Source: UBA3775 sp964625275 (GTDB lineage Bacteria; Bacillota; Clostridia; Lachnospirales; Lachnospiraceae). Taken from it: 7,660 nucleotides of DNA. This document shows positions 6,625-7,660 of this stretch, piece after piece. Each line of letters starts with the position of its first letter. The first letter of the stretch is position 1. Position numbers and translations under genes: made by a program. The stretch is from assembly GCA_964625275.1 (NCBI GenBank), contig CAZVBH010000097.1, positions 1 through 7,660 on the forward strand, in the 5' to 3' direction. The notes under the pieces are model-generated. The model worked only from the letters and a program-made list of their open reading frames with translations. It made no database searches and was not told the origin of the DNA.

Positions 6625-6831
6625 TCTTCATGAAGAATTTAACCTTATCTGAAAAGTCATGTTACCCCAAAAGTCTAGCTTTTGGGATAACATGACTTTT
6701 CAGCATCAGTAGGAGGCTAGACTCCTACTGATGGGCCACGAAGTGGCTTTAAGGTTATGAGCAAGTAGCGAAGCGGATTGCGAATATCCGCTTTAATCAC
6801 TTCTGATTAGAATCCATTTTATCAGATAAAA
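6625..6831. other. Multi-hairpin structured element, possible non-coding RNA or palindromic mobile element
   Basis: Seen directly: stem P1 TAACCTTA (6640-6647) with TAAGGTTA (6750-6757). Inside P1 are three adjacent hairpins. H1 is 6649-6703: 16 perfect pairs, one C-A mismatch, 8 more pairs and a 5-nt loop TCTAG. H2 is 6704-6733: 12 perfect pairs and loop GCTAGA. H3 is 6735-6747: GCCAC-GAA-GTGGC. One or no bases separate H1, H2 and H3, and only one or two bases separate them from P1, as in a four-way junction. The H1 and H2 loops are complementary over 5 nt, or 7 nt (GTCTAGC/GCTAGAC) if the closing pairs open, so a kissing contact is possible. Hairpins H4 (6771-6793) and H5 (6794-6809) follow. 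TTATCTGA (6645-6652) and TCAGATAA (6822-6829) are inverted copies near the edges. A 12-bp palindrome, TCTTCATGAAGA, sits at 6625-6636. No family was recognised, the strand is unknown, and there is no ORF. Confidence 0.5.
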
Positions 6832-7101
6832 GTGTTGAAAGCAATCTATAGAATTTTGTTAAAACAATAATAACATATAAAGATACGTAATATCTATTGC
6901 TGAGAATGTAGAAATCCCAGCTAACTATTTGTTAAGATTTAACAGTTTTTGAAGTTGTATTTTTCTTGTTTTTATTAAACATATATAAATTTCAAGTGTG
7001 ATTTTTGTGCAGGATTACAATGATTTTTAATTAAGATATTACATGTTCATATCGGATAATGTATTGTTTGATGTATTTATGACATATAATAACAAGATTA
7101 T
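6832..7101. other. AT-rich intergenic DNA without recognisable gene
   Basis: No supported ORF or RNA gene. Minor items are an AT-only hairpin TGTTAA-gat-TTAACA followed by GTTTTT (6930-6949, plus strand), AGCAAT/ATTGCT inverted copies (6839-6844 and 6896-6901) and a lone TATAAT at 7085-7090. None is strong enough to call. Confidence 0.55.
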
Positions 7102-7129
7102 TGTTCTAATTTAGTACTTATTAAAAATT

Positions 7130-7231
7130 GGACTGAGGGAACAAGGTACGGCGACACAACTTATTTTCCGGTCTTACGACCGAAAAAACGATTGTGTCCC
7201 CAGTGTTCTATTGTAGTTTTTATTAAATGTT
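7130..7231. repeat. Full repeat unit 1 with hairpin arm
   Basis: Outer pairs are GAACA (7139-7143) with TGTTC (7204-7208), then GACACA (7153-7158) with TGTGTC (7193-7198). The 34-nt arm (7159-7192) folds as CGGTC-TTAC-GACCG, extended by a TTTT/AAAA helix after one C-A mismatch. Confidence 0.7.
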
Positions 7232-7283
7232 GGACTGAGGGAACAGGGTACGGCGACACAACCTTCTACTACTTATTAAAGCC
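7232..7283. repeat. Truncated repeat unit 2 (arm deleted)
   Basis: The left block is intact (core 7237-7260) but runs directly into the end of a right block (TTCTACTACTTATTAAA). The hairpin arm and the first half of the right block, about 50 nt, are missing, consistent with an internal deletion. Confidence 0.6.
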
Positions 7284-7388
7284 GGCACCGAGGGAACAAG
7301 GTACGGCGACACAGCCTTCGTGCAAATCTTACAATTTGCACGAAGTATGTGTCCCCAGTTGTTCTACAGTACTTTTTTAAAAATATTT
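7284..7388. repeat. Full repeat unit 3 with a different hairpin arm
   Basis: Outer pairs are GAACAA (7294-7299) with TTGTTC (7359-7364), and GACACA (7308-7313) with TGTGTC (7348-7353). The 34-nt arm (7314-7347) has a 12-bp stem, CTTCGTGCAAAT/ATTTGCACGAAG. Its length, register and TCTTAC loop match unit 1, but the stem sequence differs. Confidence 0.7.
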
Positions 7389-7390
7389 AC

Positions 7391-7457
7391 ACTGTGTCCC
7401 CAGTTGTTCTACAGTACTTTTTCACAATGACTAAGGTGTATCCCCATTTGTTTCTAA
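7391..7457. repeat. Half unit 4 and degenerate remnant 5 (right blocks only)
   Basis: The right block at 7393-7422 repeats that of unit 3 exactly over 30 nt, 45 bp further on, without a left block or arm. A weaker copy (GGTGTATCCCCATTTGTTTCT) at 7434-7454 ends just before the ftsY stop codon. Confidence 0.6.
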
Positions 7458-7460
7458 AGT

Positions 7461-7660
7461 TTATTGTTCTTCGGTTGCAAATAGTGCTTCTACAAATTCA
7501 TCTGCATTGAATTTCTGCAAATCTTCGAGCTTTTCGCCTACTCCGATATATTTTACCGGTATGCCCAACTCTTTTTGAATTGCTATTGCTATTCCGCCTT
7601 TTGCGGTTCCATCAAGCTTTGTAATCACAATTCCGGTGATTTTGGCCACTTCGTTGAACT
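7461..7660 (-). CDS. ftsY: FtsY, signal recognition particle receptor GTPase, C-terminal end (cut by window edge)
   Basis: FtsY is the membrane-associated SRP receptor that pairs with Ffh to deliver ribosomes to the translocon. Only the last 65 full codons are present. FNEVAKITGIVITKLDGTAKGG matches the conserved SRP-GTPase region containing the TKLD guanine-specificity motif. IPVKYIGVGEKLEDLQKF followed by a short tail to TAA matches the C-terminus of the family. The reading frame continues to the right edge; a GTG at 7647-7649 is an internal Val codon, not a start. No clear intrinsic terminator lies after the stop, so its mRNA may run into the repeat array. Confidence 0.97.
   Translation of the reverse strand, partial: FNEVAKITGIVITKLDGTAKGGIAIAIQKELGIPVKYIGVGEKLEDLQKFNADEFVEALFATEEQ

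Larger units (their letters stand above)
7102..7457. repeat. Tandem array of ~102-nt composite repeats containing hairpins
   Basis: The repeat unit reads on the plus strand: left block (ending GGTACGGCGACACA), a 34-nt hairpin arm, right block (TGTGTCCCCAGTTGTTCTAC...), then a spacer with TTATTAAA and TTGG. Left-block cores occur at 7135-7158, 7237-7260 and 7290-7313; the first and third are identical over 24 nt and the second has one change. Right blocks occur at 7193-7215 (variant), 7348-7377 and 7393-7422; the last two are identical over 30 nt. A right-block remnant at 7102-7116 and a degenerate one at 7435-7457 flank the array. Two units are full, one has lost its arm and one its left block. 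The blocks are partly complementary (GACACA/TGTGTC, GAACAA/TTGTTC), so each full unit folds into one long hairpin. The array begins within 4 bp of the ftsY stop codon. No family was recognised. Confidence 0.8.

Noticed and set aside
6726..6750. Hammerhead ribozyme core
   Set aside because: CTGATGG before the GCCAC-GAA-GTGGC stem resembles CUGAUGA, but the required GAAA after that stem is missing (TTTAAGG instead).
6761..6810. tRNA or tmRNA gene
   Set aside because: Only a T-arm-like hairpin is present; no matching acceptor stem, D-arm or anticodon arm could be found.
7064..7090. Plus-strand promoter TTGTTT ... TATAAT before the repeat array
   Set aside because: The -10 is perfect, but the spacer is only 15 nt and the -35 is poor. 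In DNA this AT-rich, such a match is expected by chance.
7192..7380. Plus-strand 62-aa open frame in the repeat array
   Set aside because: It runs through the repeated blocks, is Cys/Pro-rich by chance, has no ribosome binding site and matches no family known to me.
7130..7388. Integron attC sites
   Set aside because: Variable hairpins between conserved ends recall attC, but the GTTRRRY/RYYYAAC core sites are absent and there is no integrase or cassette ORF.
7102..7457. CRISPR array
   Set aside because: The period is about 102 nt, and the variable parts are self-complementary hairpin arms rather than unique spacers. No cas gene is in view.

Overview
The window looks like a piece of a low-GC Clostridia chromosome, most likely Lachnospiraceae. 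The RecA, RecX and FtsY sequences are Firmicutes-like, the promoters are AT-rich with sigma-A-type boxes, ribosome binding sites are strong (GGAGG), and a biotin/Na+ decarboxylase operon is present. The family-level call is inference. Every gene lies on the minus strand, so transcription runs from high to low coordinates.

From right to left, the window opens with the last 65 codons of ftsY (7461-7658, cut by the edge). Next is about 1 kb without genes (6418-7460). It holds two structured stretches: a tandem array with a 102-nt period, whose two full copies carry different but self-complementary hairpin arms (7102-7457), and a compact multi-hairpin element with a possible four-way junction and complementary loops (6640-6831). 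recA (5220-6257) follows, driven by a well-formed promoter that contains a LexA-type operator. recX lies 87 bp downstream and ends inside a perfect 36-bp palindrome that probably acts as terminator.

A second strong promoter (4355-4383) starts a five-gene operon for a membrane-bound, biotin-dependent, Na+-translocating decarboxylase. Its order is an MmdA/PCC-beta-like carboxyltransferase, a gamma subunit (OadG-like), a biotin carrier protein, a beta subunit (OadB, the Na+ channel) and an OadA/PycB-type carboxyltransferase cut by the left edge. In characterised relatives, the carboxyltransferase moves CO2 from a carboxylic acid or acyl-CoA to biotin. The beta subunit then decarboxylates carboxybiotin and exports Na+. 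Having both a CoA-type and a keto-acid-type carboxyltransferase beside a single carrier suggests a Na+-coupled transcarboxylase or a pump with two inputs.

The genes themselves belong to known families. The most novel material is the non-coding DNA between recA and ftsY, followed by a large extra domain in OadB and an atypical catalytic loop in the MmdA-like subunit.
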